From positions 1 to 64,000 of the forward strand of contig NZ_BMDO01000013.1 of the NCBI RefSeq assembly GCF_014635825.1: a stretch of DNA of 64,000 bases. Direction: 5' to 3'. The notes under the pieces are model-generated. The model searched no databases. It was not told the DNA's origin and saw only the letters and a list, made by a program, of their open reading frames with translations. Source of the DNA: Mucilaginibacter galii (lineage in GTDB: Bacteria > Bacteroidota > Bacteroidia > Sphingobacteriales > Sphingobacteriaceae). Shown here piece after piece: positions 44,026 to 53,331 of this stretch. Within the stretch, counting starts at the first letter, position 1, and each line of letters opens with the position of its first letter. The position numbers were made by a program, and so were the translations under genes.

Positions 44026-46449
44026 TTACTTAATAGTAATTGGCAACGATGCAGCAGGTAAACCATCGGCTGTTGCTGTTATGGTTACTGTACCCGGTTT
44101 ATTTTTAGCGCCAATAATTGCTAAGGCCAAACCATGGAACGCTTTACGATGATTGGCTTTGAACGATTCGTGGCTGGTTTGGCTTCCATTATCAACACCA
44201 GCCAGGAAGCTATCAGCTCCTGATAGTTTGAATTTAATATCATTATCAGCATTAGGCACCATGATGCCATTCTTATCTACAATTTTAACGGTGATGTAAG
44301 AAAGATCATGATCGTTTGAGCGTATGCTGCTTCGGTCGGCACTTAATTCTATCCTGGCTGGTGCGCCTGCAGTTTTAACTTCGGTAGTTTTCACAACTTT
44401 GCCATTTTTTCGTGATACGGCCTTTAACGTACCCGGCTCATAGTTTACTTTCCAGGCAATGTGCAAACTGTCGCCCTGTTTTGATTTTGTACCTAATGAT
44501 TTGCCGTTCAAAAACAGTTCAACTTCATCGGCATTACTGTAGTAGGCCCAAACGTCAACTACTTTACCAGCTTGCCAGTTCCAGTGCGGTAATAGGTGGA
44601 GCACTGTTTTGTTGGTCCATTCGCCCTGATACAAATAATAAACATCTTTGGGGAAGCCAGCCAGATCCACTATCCCGAAATATGAACTGCGGGATGGCCA
44701 TTGGTAAGGCCATGGTTCGCCTATATAATCAAACCCGGTCCAAACGAACTGACCTGATAGAAAAGCATATTTTTTATATATTTTCAACGTTTCTTCGTGG
44801 GTAAAACCCCAGGGTGCCGAAATATTATCATATGCGTTAACGGTATTATCGGCATTCATGGGCCTTCTCACCCTTTTTCCATCAACTACCATGCCTCCCG
44901 GCCACCGTTGAATAGTGTCGGGCGAAGTATTGTAAACACCGCGGCTTTCGAGCGCTGAAGCAGTTTCGGTACCGATGAATTTTTTACCGGGGTAATCCTT
45001 CTGAAAATTAGCCAGTTTATCGTTATGGTAATTATAGCCTAACAGGTCAACCGCGCCCGATTCAACAATTTTATTGCCGGGGCCGGGTTCGTTATTTCCT
45101 GTAGTGATTGGCCTTGTGGTATCCAATTCGTGAATGATACCGGCAAGCTCGCGGGATATGCGTGTTGCGCTGGTATCTTTTTGTTCAGGTATTTCATTAC
45201 CAATACTCCATATCATCACCGAAGGGTGGTTCCTGTCGCGCAGTATCTGATCGGTCAAATCGCGTTTGTGCCATTCCTTAAAGAAAAGATGAGAGTCAAA
45301 CTGAGGTCTTTTATGAACCTGCCATACGTCAAATGCTTCGTCCATAATAATCAGGCCCATGCGGTCTGCAAGGTCTAAAAACTCGGGGGCGGGTGGGTTG
45401 TGGGAGGTGCGTATGGCATTTACGCCCATTTCCTTTAATATTTTAAACTGCCTTTCCAGCGCGTGCACATTAAATGCTGTGCCCAAAGCCCCTAGGTCGT
45501 GGTGTTGGCAAACACCGTTTATTTTCATATAAACACCGTTAAGGCTGAAGCCTTTATCTGCATCAAAATTAAAATAACGGATACCCAGCGGTGTTTCATA
45601 CTGATCAACCACCACCTTATTCACCAATATTTTAGTTTGTATTTTATATAGGAACGGTTTGTTAACCGACCATAATACCGGGTTATTAACGCCGAAGTTT
45701 TGGCTTACCGTAGTAACCGTATCTTTCAAACTTACGCCCGTAAGGGTTTTGCTTGCTACAACTTTACCATTAGCATAAATACTGCTCACAATAGTGGCAG
45801 GTTTAGTATTGCCTGCCGCATTTTTTATGCTAATGCTCAGGTTAACATTGGCATGGCTGGCGCTTACTTCTGGTGTGGTTACAAAAGTACCCCAATGGTT
45901 AACGGCAATTTTGTTAGTGCTTATTAGCCAAACATTGCGGTATATGCCCGAACCGGAATACCAGCGTGAATTTGGCTGTAAAGAATTATCAGCCTTTACA
46001 GCTATCACATTCTTTTTGCCACCATAGTTTAAATAAGGCGTAAGCTCATATCTGAAACTGATATAACCGTTGGGTCTGTAACCTAAATGGTGCCCGTTTA
46101 TCCACACATCGCTTTTTTGGTAAACTCCGTCAAAAGCAATGTAGATTAATTTGCCTTTATCAGTTTGCGGAACGGTGAAGATTTTACGGTACCAGCCTAT
46201 ACCGCCTGGTAAAGCGCCGCCTTCCACAGTGGCCGGGTTTTCTTGTTTAAATTCGCCCTCTATGCTCCAGTCATGAGGTAAATTTAATTTTCGCCAGCTG
46301 GCATCATTAAAGTTAACGTTTTGACCGTTGAGTACATCGCCCAAATTAAACGTCCAGTTTTGGTCAAAATCCATAACCGACCGCCCGCTTTGTGCATGCA
46401 CAACAGTTGACATCCCGATCAGGATGAACAAGTAAAATATTTTTTTCAT
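44026..46449 (-). CDS. Glycoside hydrolase family 2 (beta-galactosidase type)
   Basis: An 807-residue secreted GH2 enzyme with a signal peptide (ends VVHAQ). Domains: sugar-binding (LNLPHDWSIEGEF, GWYRKIFTVP, VWINGHHLGYRPNGY), Ig-like (about 185-290), and a TIM barrel with the acid/base Glu419 in MIWSIGNEIPEQ and the nucleophile Glu495 in FIGTETAS. C-terminal DUF4982-like and Ig-like domains follow. It is the last gene of the fructan locus but is separated from the GH32 genes by 330 bp and a strong hairpin, so it may be expressed separately. Its substrate could be a galactosyl side sugar; linkage is not readable. Confidence 0.88.
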   Translation of the reverse strand: MKKIFYLFILIGMSTVVHAQSGRSVMDFDQNWTFNLGDVLNGQNVNFNDASWRKLNLPHDWSIEGEFKQENPATVEGGALPGGIGWYRKIFTVPQTDKGKLIYIAFDGVYQKSDVWINGHHLGYRPNGYISFRYELTPYLNYGGKKNVIAVKADNSLQPNSRWYSGSGIYRNVWLISTNKIAVNHWGTFVTTPEVSASHANVNLSISIKNAAGNTKPATIVSSIYANGKVVASKTLTGVSLKDTVTTVSQNFGVNNPVLWSVNKPFLYKIQTKILVNKVVVDQYETPLGIRYFNFDADKGFSLNGVYMKINGVCQHHDLGALGTAFNVHALERQFKILKEMGVNAIRTSHNPPAPEFLDLADRMGLIIMDEAFDVWQVHKRPQFDSHLFFKEWHKRDLTDQILRDRNHPSVMIWSIGNEIPEQKDTSATRISRELAGIIHELDTTRPITTGNNEPGPGNKIVESGAVDLLGYNYHNDKLANFQKDYPGKKFIGTETASALESRGVYNTSPDTIQRWPGGMVVDGKRVRRPMNADNTVNAYDNISAPWGFTHEETLKIYKKYAFLSGQFVWTGFDYIGEPWPYQWPSRSSYFGIVDLAGFPKDVYYLYQGEWTNKTVLHLLPHWNWQAGKVVDVWAYYSNADEVELFLNGKSLGTKSKQGDSLHIAWKVNYEPGTLKAVSRKNGKVVKTTEVKTAGAPARIELSADRSSIRSNDHDLSYITVKIVDKNGIMVPNADNDIKFKLSGADSFLAGVDNGSQTSHESFKANHRKAFHGLALAIIGAKNKPGTVTITATADGLPAASLPITIK

Positions 46450-46658
46450 TTTGGTTTATAAGTGGTTATTAAATGTATATATAACATTTAATAATGGCAA
46501 TATTTGCGTAAAATATATGTGGTTGCCAGGCAGTACTTCCAAAACAAAGAATCCCGAAATTATCGTTTCATTAAAACCCTTGTAGGGTTGTGCCGTAATT
46601 GCCGAAAAGAGATGGTGAGCGTATTATAGAGTATTTTCGTGGTGGCAGCAATTAGAGT

Positions 46659-46699
46659 TACCGGTCCGTAAGGAACAGTTTGTTTCTTACGGACCGGTA
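46659..46699. terminator. 14-bp stem hairpin between GH32 and GH2 genes
   Basis: TACCGGTCCGTAAG and CTTACGGACCGGTA pair perfectly around 13 bases. It sits in the 330-bp gap after the GH32 stop. It may end the main operon or protect and uncouple the mRNA segments. No long T run follows on either strand. Confidence 0.6.
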
Positions 46700-46779
46700 C
46701 TTAACATGAGGTACAACAAAGCCCTAAGCAAATTTTTTGCTTTTAATCCTTAGTAGGCTATTTATTAGTTAGCTTGAGT

Positions 46780-48315
46780 TTACTCGTTCGTAGCGCTGAT
46801 TCCGGAAATTTTCAACTGCTTTATAGTGATGGGTTGACCGGCTTCAATAGATAACTGGTTAAGTGGCGCGTTCGGAAAAAACACATTGGTTTGTACAGTA
46901 AGGCCATTGTCTGCAAATAATTCCAAGGAGGCGGCGTCTACAAATATTTTTAACGAAAGCTGCTTGGATGAACTTATCCGCGGGGCGAGGGCTTTCCTTG
47001 CGAAGCTTTTTTCAAAATAGACTTTTCCCGCTTTGCGCCTGTCTACATAAATGGTGTTGGTCTTTTTGTCATAACCGGCAATCAGTTCATCGCCCTCTTT
47101 GTTACCGAACTTGATCGCAAAACTGGTGTTGTTTGAAGTCGTTAACTCCAACATATAACGGGAGTTCAATCGCTGGATTTTTGATGAGAGGTTATAGCTC
47201 CGTTTACCTTTGAGATTGTTTAGAACCATGCTTGGCTGAACGATCTTGCTTAACTCTTTAACTGGCACCGAGGCAAGGGACAAGGTTTTACCTATTTTAC
47301 TTAATCTAAGTTCGCGGGGTAAGGTATTGGCACCACGCCAGCTTTGCGTGGGTACCTGGTTAGCATATTGCCAGTTGTTCATCCAACCCATAAACACTCT
47401 GCGGTTGCCTGTACCGGCAAAGGTTACTCCGGCATAATTATCAGCACCATAGTCAATCCATCGCGTTGCTGTATTTTCGGGCGTAAAAGTTTTACCGTCA
47501 AAATTCCCGATAAAATACTGCGTTGCCGAACCGCCATTAGGTCCTCCCGGATTAATGCTAACTAACAGTACCCATTTTTTCACACCGTTATAAACCAGGC
47601 TAAAAAGGTCGGGGCATTCCCAAACACCGCCATGCGCACCAAGATTATTACCAAACTCACTTAACCGCTTCCAGCTTTTCAAATCTTTGGAGCCATAAAA
47701 AGTTACCGATTGCTTGGTGGCCAGGGTCATAACCCATTGTTTAGATTCTTCATTCCAGTTTACTTTCGGATCGCGGAAATCCCATATGCCGGGATTAGGT
47801 AACACAGGGTTACTTTCATATTTCTTCCAGGTTTTACCTTCGTCTTTACTGTAGGCAATACCTTGATATTGGTGTAGGCCTGTTTTGGCGTCTTCTATCT
47901 TTTGATTATGGTAGGTGTAAATAGCTACCAGGGTATTTTTACCGAAGCCGGCTGTGTTGTTTACGTCTACCACGGCACTGCCCGAGAATATCATCCCTAA
48001 CGAGTCGGGGTATAAGGCAATGGGCTGCTCTTTCCAGTGAAGAAGATCGGTGCTGATGGCATGCCCCCAGTGCATGGGACCCCAGGTTGTACCGCCGGGG
48101 TTATATTGAAAGAATAAATGGTATTTTCCATTGAGATACACCATACCATTCGGATCGTTCATCCAGTGGGCCTTTGGCGAAAAATGGTACTGCGGACGGT
48201 AAGTTTCTTTGGCCGCATCATTTTGTGCCATTACGGATTCTGCAGAAACTACCATACCAGCAATCAGCGTTATAGCGGCGAAATAAATCGTTTTTATTTT
48301 TTTGAATTGAAGCAT
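46780..48315 (-). CDS. GH32 fructan hydrolase (levanase/inulinase type)
   Basis: A 511-residue secreted GH32 enzyme with a signal peptide ending SVMAQ. The five-bladed propeller carries the three GH32 signatures: nucleophile Asp54 in HWMNDPNGMVY, transition-state Asp182 in WDFRDPKVNW, and acid/base Glu233 in VWECPDLF. The C-terminal beta-sandwich (about 370-505) includes DAASLELFADNG. The family hydrolyses beta-fructosides such as levan, inulin and sucrose. Endo or exo mode is not readable. It lies 5 bp after the other GH32 gene in the locus operon. Confidence 0.93.
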   Translation of the reverse strand: MLQFKKIKTIYFAAITLIAGMVVSAESVMAQNDAAKETYRPQYHFSPKAHWMNDPNGMVYLNGKYHLFFQYNPGGTTWGPMHWGHAISTDLLHWKEQPIALYPDSLGMIFSGSAVVDVNNTAGFGKNTLVAIYTYHNQKIEDAKTGLHQYQGIAYSKDEGKTWKKYESNPVLPNPGIWDFRDPKVNWNEESKQWVMTLATKQSVTFYGSKDLKSWKRLSEFGNNLGAHGGVWECPDLFSLVYNGVKKWVLLVSINPGGPNGGSATQYFIGNFDGKTFTPENTATRWIDYGADNYAGVTFAGTGNRRVFMGWMNNWQYANQVPTQSWRGANTLPRELRLSKIGKTLSLASVPVKELSKIVQPSMVLNNLKGKRSYNLSSKIQRLNSRYMLELTTSNNTSFAIKFGNKEGDELIAGYDKKTNTIYVDRRKAGKVYFEKSFARKALAPRISSSKQLSLKIFVDAASLELFADNGLTVQTNVFFPNAPLNQLSIEAGQPITIKQLKISGISATNE

Positions 48316-48320
48316 ATGCT

Positions 48321-50300
48321 TTAATTATTGAGTTTATTATTCGGGTTAAGTATTGTTTTGAGCGGCCAGGCCTTCAGCATAGGTACGTTGATCACCCCTC
48401 CTTCAGAAAACAGTTCAATGCCTGTCTGGGTCTGAGAAGGAAAATTCGTTGTGCTGAGTACTATGCTGCCATCATTGCAGAACACCTCTACTGAAGATTG
48501 ATCTACGAAAATTCGCAGCTTGAGCATTCCTTTTTCCAACGTAAGCGGCGCGTTATACTTTTTGGCAAACAGCCTTGTAAATGAAGTATCACTCCTATAA
48601 TCTGTAGCGTTCGACCGGTCTATCGTTAGCTGTGATACCACTGGATCATAACGAAAGACCATTTTGCGTCCTTCCCCCACAAACAAGTTGAGGCCAAAGG
48701 GATGCTGATCGGTCGGTTTAAAAGCCACTTCCAATTCATAGCTGTTCTTTTTGGGCTGGAAAGCTATAGCTTTAGTACCATTGATCTTTAAGTTATTCTT
48801 GCTGAATTGCGCTCCGCGGAGTTTGCTTAAAGCTGGCACAGGCTGTTGAACAATCTGATACCCGGTAGAGCCATGCTTAAGCGACATGATTCTCGGCAGG
48901 GACTGAAAGCCTTTTCCCCATCTTGTTGGAACTTTGTTTGCATAGTCCCAATTACCCATCCACCCTATGGCAAATACCGTATCGCCAAAAGAACGTTTCC
49001 GATCATAATTTCGCCAGGTACGGGTTGCATAGTAATCGGGGCCGTAATCGAGCCAATTGGCATGTTCGAGCTGGTTATTCATAAGCGCATCAGAAAACAC
49101 AATGTGGTCAACGGCAATGTTCCCCATCTTAGCGGCTGGATGCCGGTCAAGAATTTCGAGCGAAACGTTTTTTCCCTTCAAATCACGTACGTCCCAGCCG
49201 TTCCATTTTAAAACGTTGGTGTTGTCTCCCGTTGTACTCCTTACAACCTTGCCGTTCCATAACAATTTTATACAAGTACTGTCTGGATGGTTTCCACCAG
49301 CCAGCAGGAAATTGATAGCATTACTGCTCACCTTAAACGGGACCGATATCAATTTACCTGTTTCACCTTGCTTTCCGGAAGAAGCTGAAAGTGCCTTGCC
49401 TAAAAAATCAATAGATTGTGTAGTATCTACGAAAGCTTTTCCCTCTTGTTTCCATCGGGTCAGGCCGTTTTCAAAGTCCTCGAAAACTTTTCCTTGTATT
49501 CCTATACCTTCTTTCAAATAATTATGGGTTTCCTGGTCAGGCGTAAAGGTTTTTCCATCAAAGTCACCTACAAAATATTGTACCCGGTTTGGCCCCCGGC
49601 CAATAAGCATTACCCACTTTTTGCTTTTGGTTCCTGTAATAGGCAGTTCAAACAGGTCGGGGCATTCCCAAAAAGAATTTTTGGCACCCAAGCCCTGAAA
49701 GCTACTGCAATATTTCCAGGTTTTCAGGTCTTTGGATTCATAAATCTGGATCTCCTGCACATTCGGTACGCTCACAACCATTTTCCAAAGCTGATCCTGT
49801 GGATGCCAAAAAACCTGTGGATCACGGAAAAATATCTTTTTAATATCCAGTACAGGGTTGTTTTGATAATAATTGAAGGTTTGCCCTTCGTTTGTACTTA
49901 CCGAAAGCACTTGTGCTTCGGGCAGTGTATCGCCGGGATAATTGCGGGTAAATACAGCAATCATGCTTTGTTTCCCGAACCCACTTGTATTAGCGGTATC
50001 CACCACAACTGAGCCGCTGAAGTAAGAGAAAGAGCGGTCACTGCGTTTCATAGGGTAAGGCTGTTCTTTCCAGTAAACTAAGTCCTTGGATGTAGCATGT
50101 CCCCACCAAAACAAATGAAATGTGTCATTGGTAAATACCAGCCCGTCTGGATCTCCGATCCATCCGCTTTGAGGCCGGAAATGGTATTGCGGATAATATT
50201 TTTGATCGGTTACCGGTCCTGTTAAGGTTTGCCCATAGGTATGCCTGGCTGTTAGACTTAACAGTAACAAGCATACCTTTATAGCAAATCGGTTTTTCAT
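48321..50300 (-). CDS. GH32 enzyme with domain inserted in the propeller
   Basis: A 659-residue secreted GH32 protein with a signal peptide (ends TYGQ). The catalytic triad is present but the first motif is unusual: GWIGDPDG (Asp50) instead of WMNDPNG. Asp160 is in FFRDPQVFW and Glu212 in FWECPDLF. Between blades 4 and 5, about 140 residues (270-410) form an extra domain (VFEDFENGLTRWKQEGKAF to GNIAVDHIVFSDA) resembling a carbohydrate-binding beta-sandwich. The propeller then resumes with WLDYGPDYYATRTW. This layout occurs in some Bacteroidota levan-degrading enzymes. It starts 1 bp after the preceding gene's stop. Confidence 0.88.
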   Translation of the reverse strand: MKNRFAIKVCLLLLSLTARHTYGQTLTGPVTDQKYYPQYHFRPQSGWIGDPDGLVFTNDTFHLFWWGHATSKDLVYWKEQPYPMKRSDRSFSYFSGSVVVDTANTSGFGKQSMIAVFTRNYPGDTLPEAQVLSVSTNEGQTFNYYQNNPVLDIKKIFFRDPQVFWHPQDQLWKMVVSVPNVQEIQIYESKDLKTWKYCSSFQGLGAKNSFWECPDLFELPITGTKSKKWVMLIGRGPNRVQYFVGDFDGKTFTPDQETHNYLKEGIGIQGKVFEDFENGLTRWKQEGKAFVDTTQSIDFLGKALSASSGKQGETGKLISVPFKVSSNAINFLLAGGNHPDSTCIKLLWNGKVVRSTTGDNTNVLKWNGWDVRDLKGKNVSLEILDRHPAAKMGNIAVDHIVFSDALMNNQLEHANWLDYGPDYYATRTWRNYDRKRSFGDTVFAIGWMGNWDYANKVPTRWGKGFQSLPRIMSLKHGSTGYQIVQQPVPALSKLRGAQFSKNNLKINGTKAIAFQPKKNSYELEVAFKPTDQHPFGLNLFVGEGRKMVFRYDPVVSQLTIDRSNATDYRSDTSFTRLFAKKYNAPLTLEKGMLKLRIFVDQSSVEVFCNDGSIVLSTTNFPSQTQTGIELFSEGGVINVPMLKAWPLKTILNPNNKLNN

Positions 50301-50301
50301 T

Positions 50302-51861
50302 TTAGTGTTTGATCACTTTCAAATTGTTCACACTAACTTCCATACCCTCGGCACCCAGGCTCCACATATTGCCATTCATACTGTAGATCCGGTTAGTTAA
50401 AGCGACTTCATCATTAACATACAAAACAGCAACCGAGCCATCTGCAACTACGCTGAAATCGTAATTTTTGCCAGCCTGAAAATTAAAAGGTACGCGGGTA
50501 ACTTCCACACCGTTGTTGTAAGCGGCAATACGTTTGGCCGCAGGTTCAAACTTAATAACATAGCTGCTGGTGTTATCTGCTTTGGTGTTGAATCCAAGCG
50601 AGGCTGTACCGGTCAGGTTACTAAAGGTCAGTCCTCCTTGTATCCTGGACGTGCCATCCATATTGCCGAACTTATACAATGCCATTGCTGGACTACCGCT
50701 CAGGATGTACTGCGTGCCGGCTTGCTTAACTGTTCCTGCCTGGCCTTTAATTTCGGCAGCAGTCTCCTTTGTGAAATAACCCTTCACCGCAGCAGGACTT
50801 TTTACGCCCAGTTTATCATTGCTCAGTTTTACCAACTCATGCGAAATGAGGTTGCCACCCCAGGTGCGGGTGCCGTTGTCGTTCTCCGGATTACGGCGGT
50901 GCGCCCAGCCAAATGTATAATTCGTTGTTCCGTTTGAAGCCACACGCCCTGCATAGAACTGGTGCCCGTCAAACATATCATTACCGTCGGCCGTTTTCAT
51001 CCAGGGGCCTGCAGTTGAATTGGCTACACGATAATGTGTACCAGGTGTATTACTCCAGTCTTCACCAAAAAAGAGGTAGTATTTATCGCTGATCTTAACA
51101 ATATCGGCGCACTCCAGCATCAGATAATTTCCTTCAACCGTTAGCGGCCCTCTGATTTGCCAGTTATCCGTAGCAGGATCAGCCGACTTGTAAACCAGGA
51201 TAATGCCTTTACCCGCTTGCTGGGTGCTTACCAGCATCCAGTATTCCTTAAACTCATCGTTATAAAACACATAAGGGTCGCGGAAATCGCTGGCACTATA
51301 TCCGTCCGAAGCCCGGAGAGCGAAACTTGTCTTCTTGGTCCAGCTCTTCATATCTTTACTGGTAGCGTACATTACTGCTTCGCGGCTGTTGCCACCTGCC
51401 CAGGCCGGATTGTTATTTTGCAGCCAGCTGCTTGTATTGTTATAGCCGGTATAGTAAAAGTAATAGGTGTCTCCAACCTTAACCATTGATCCGGTACCGA
51501 CCAACTGATCTTGAGTGGCGGCTGTTCCATAAGAAATGACCTGTCCATCGTAACTAAAATTTAACAAGTCCTTACTGCTGAACTTATGAATATCATGCTG
51601 TCCGGTGCTGCTTTGTTTGGCCTTGTCAGTTGCATCATGCAAAAAGAACAGTTCAAACTGGTTATTAACATAGTAGGGCATCACATCACCAACCCAGCCT
51701 GTACGATTAGTACTGCCGGCACTGGCAGCCACGGTGGGTTTTGGATAGATGTTAAATTTTTCATCAGTGTACGGCAGAGCCGCAGTAGTAGCACTTTCTT
51801 TTTTACAGGCAAATAAGGTGAGTACCAAACTGCTTGCCAGTATTAATTTTTTATAAACCAT
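50302..51861 (-). CDS. Surface GH32-like lipoprotein
   Basis: A 519-residue lipoprotein (lipobox TLFAC, Cys19) followed by Lys/Glu/Ser, as in exported surface lipoproteins of Bacteroidota. The propeller has a GH32-type triad in divergent form: Asp59 in GWVGDVMPYY, Asp195 in SDFRDPYVFY and Glu250 in LMLECADIV. A C-terminal sandwich domain (about 370-519) follows. Place in the locus, between the DUF4960 lipoprotein and the GH32 enzymes, matches the surface endo-levanase of the Bacteroides levan locus. Activity on polymeric fructan is therefore inferred. Confidence 0.78.
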   Translation of the reverse strand: MVYKKLILASSLVLTLFACKKESATTAALPYTDEKFNIYPKPTVAASAGSTNRTGWVGDVMPYYVNNQFELFFLHDATDKAKQSSTGQHDIHKFSSKDLLNFSYDGQVISYGTAATQDQLVGTGSMVKVGDTYYFYYTGYNNTSSWLQNNNPAWAGGNSREAVMYATSKDMKSWTKKTSFALRASDGYSASDFRDPYVFYNDEFKEYWMLVSTQQAGKGIILVYKSADPATDNWQIRGPLTVEGNYLMLECADIVKISDKYYLFFGEDWSNTPGTHYRVANSTAGPWMKTADGNDMFDGHQFYAGRVASNGTTNYTFGWAHRRNPENDNGTRTWGGNLISHELVKLSNDKLGVKSPAAVKGYFTKETAAEIKGQAGTVKQAGTQYILSGSPAMALYKFGNMDGTSRIQGGLTFSNLTGTASLGFNTKADNTSSYVIKFEPAAKRIAAYNNGVEVTRVPFNFQAGKNYDFSVVADGSVAVLYVNDEVALTNRIYSMNGNMWSLGAEGMEVSVNNLKVIKH

Positions 51862-51918
51862 AATTATCAGGTTTTGTGGTGAATACTGTCCGGTTAAATT
51901 GCTCAGCCGGATAGTATG

Positions 51919-53313
51919 TTATTTTACTTTTAAATAATCAATTGCGTTCTTGGTAATCTTTTTAATGTTAGTGAGATAGCGGTTGGTAGTGCTGCCGCCA
52001 TTCAATGGTTCCGAATACCAGTCATAGGCACCAAAAGCTACAATAATTACTTTACCGCTGTTACTCACCGAAGGCCACTCCGCAATACCGGCCCTGCCAT
52101 TAAGTTCGTTATCCCATCCTTCCGAAGCTAAATTGGTACCACCGGTTTGATCGTGCCACACAGCTGCTGTTCCGTAGCCGCCCCAATCGTTAATGTACCA
52201 CCAGGAAGTATGATTTAAAGGAAAACTTCCTTTTGCTAACAAATAGGCTTTGCCGGGCTCAAAAGTTTCCAGACCCTGGAACACCGGATGGCTTTCCTTG
52301 CCCTTAAAGGATATAGCCCAATCACTTCCAGCCTCCACAGATCCAATTCCGCTTGGCGGAAAGTCCCCGAATACATTGTTGGGACCACGTCCTGCTGGTA
52401 CTATGCCAAGGATTTCAACATATTTTGTGGCAAAGGTTGTCAGTAATAAGCTTCCGCCACCTGTACGATAAGCTTTAATAGCATTGACCACAGTAGACGA
52501 TGCTGCTGCTGCGGGCAGGTCTTGAGCGGAGTCAAAATGCCACCAAATCACTTTATAGTTCGATAGCTTTTTACCGGTCTCTATGCTTTGAAACGAAACA
52601 TAATCAGCAGTGGGATAAGTGGCGAAGAACCAGTCTGCTGCTGCTTTTTCATCAGGATTAGTAATGGCTGAACGTGACGCAGAGGTGCCGAGGAAAGCAT
52701 ATTCGCTTACCGAGTTACTGATCACATTCACCGAATAAGTCACTGTTGAACTTCCAACGGTTACCGTATAGTTTACGGGTTGCGTAAAGTTTTGCACAAC
52801 GCCAGATGCCGGTGAAACGGTTGCACCTGATTGTAAAGTAATTTCCGGTGACAGTGCCGACACATTGGTACCATCCGGCAATATCAATGTAATATTCTTG
52901 TCCTCATGGTTAATGGTTGCATTTACACCATTAATTTTAAAAGCGGATACCGGGGGAATAATCTTAACAACAGCATTATAATCTTTAAATACATTGCCAT
53001 TGGTAATGCGGTATTTAACCGTTCCGGTAAAGTTTAAAGCCTGATTTGATGCCGGGGTAGATGTGGCATCCGCAGGCATTTGCATAACAGGGGTTAAAGC
53101 ATTTAAACTGGTGCCAAAAGGCATATTTAATACAATATCCCCTGTATTTTGATTGATTTCGCCTTTAATGTTGTTAATGGCAAAGGAGGTTAATTGAACT
53201 TCCGAATTGGCATTGAAACCGGAATCCTTATCCTTTTTGCATCCGGCCATCACCGTTACAGCCAGAATAATCAAGCTGAACGACTTAATTTTCTTACTTA
53301 TATAATTTCTCAT
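51919..53313 (-). CDS. DUF4960 surface glycan-binding lipoprotein
   Basis: A 464-residue lipoprotein (lipobox VMAGC). Two tandem DUF5018-like Ig repeats come first (ending in VKYRITNGNVFKDYNAVVKI and VNYTVTVGSSTVTYSVNV). The C-terminal DUF4960 domain follows (WFFATYPTADYVSFQ, GGGSLLLTTFATKYVEILG, VFQGLETFEPGKAYLL). It sits right after SusD, where surface glycan-binding proteins are encoded. The corresponding protein in Bacteroides binds levan. It has no catalytic motif and probably holds fructan at the cell surface. Confidence 0.8.
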   Translation of the reverse strand: MRNYISKKIKSFSLIILAVTVMAGCKKDKDSGFNANSEVQLTSFAINNIKGEINQNTGDIVLNMPFGTSLNALTPVMQMPADATSTPASNQALNFTGTVKYRITNGNVFKDYNAVVKIIPPVSAFKINGVNATINHEDKNITLILPDGTNVSALSPEITLQSGATVSPASGVVQNFTQPVNYTVTVGSSTVTYSVNVISNSVSEYAFLGTSASRSAITNPDEKAAADWFFATYPTADYVSFQSIETGKKLSNYKVIWWHFDSAQDLPAAAASSTVVNAIKAYRTGGGSLLLTTFATKYVEILGIVPAGRGPNNVFGDFPPSGIGSVEAGSDWAISFKGKESHPVFQGLETFEPGKAYLLAKGSFPLNHTSWWYINDWGGYGTAAVWHDQTGGTNLASEGWDNELNGRAGIAEWPSVSNSGKVIIVAFGAYDWYSEPLNGGSTTNRYLTNIKKITKNAIDYLKVK

Positions 53314-53331
53314 GTTATAATTGGTTAAGGG

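Noticed and set aside
49057..50012. Long plus-strand open frames opposite the GH32 genes
   Set aside because: They mirror strong coding sequence on the minus strand and show no motif.
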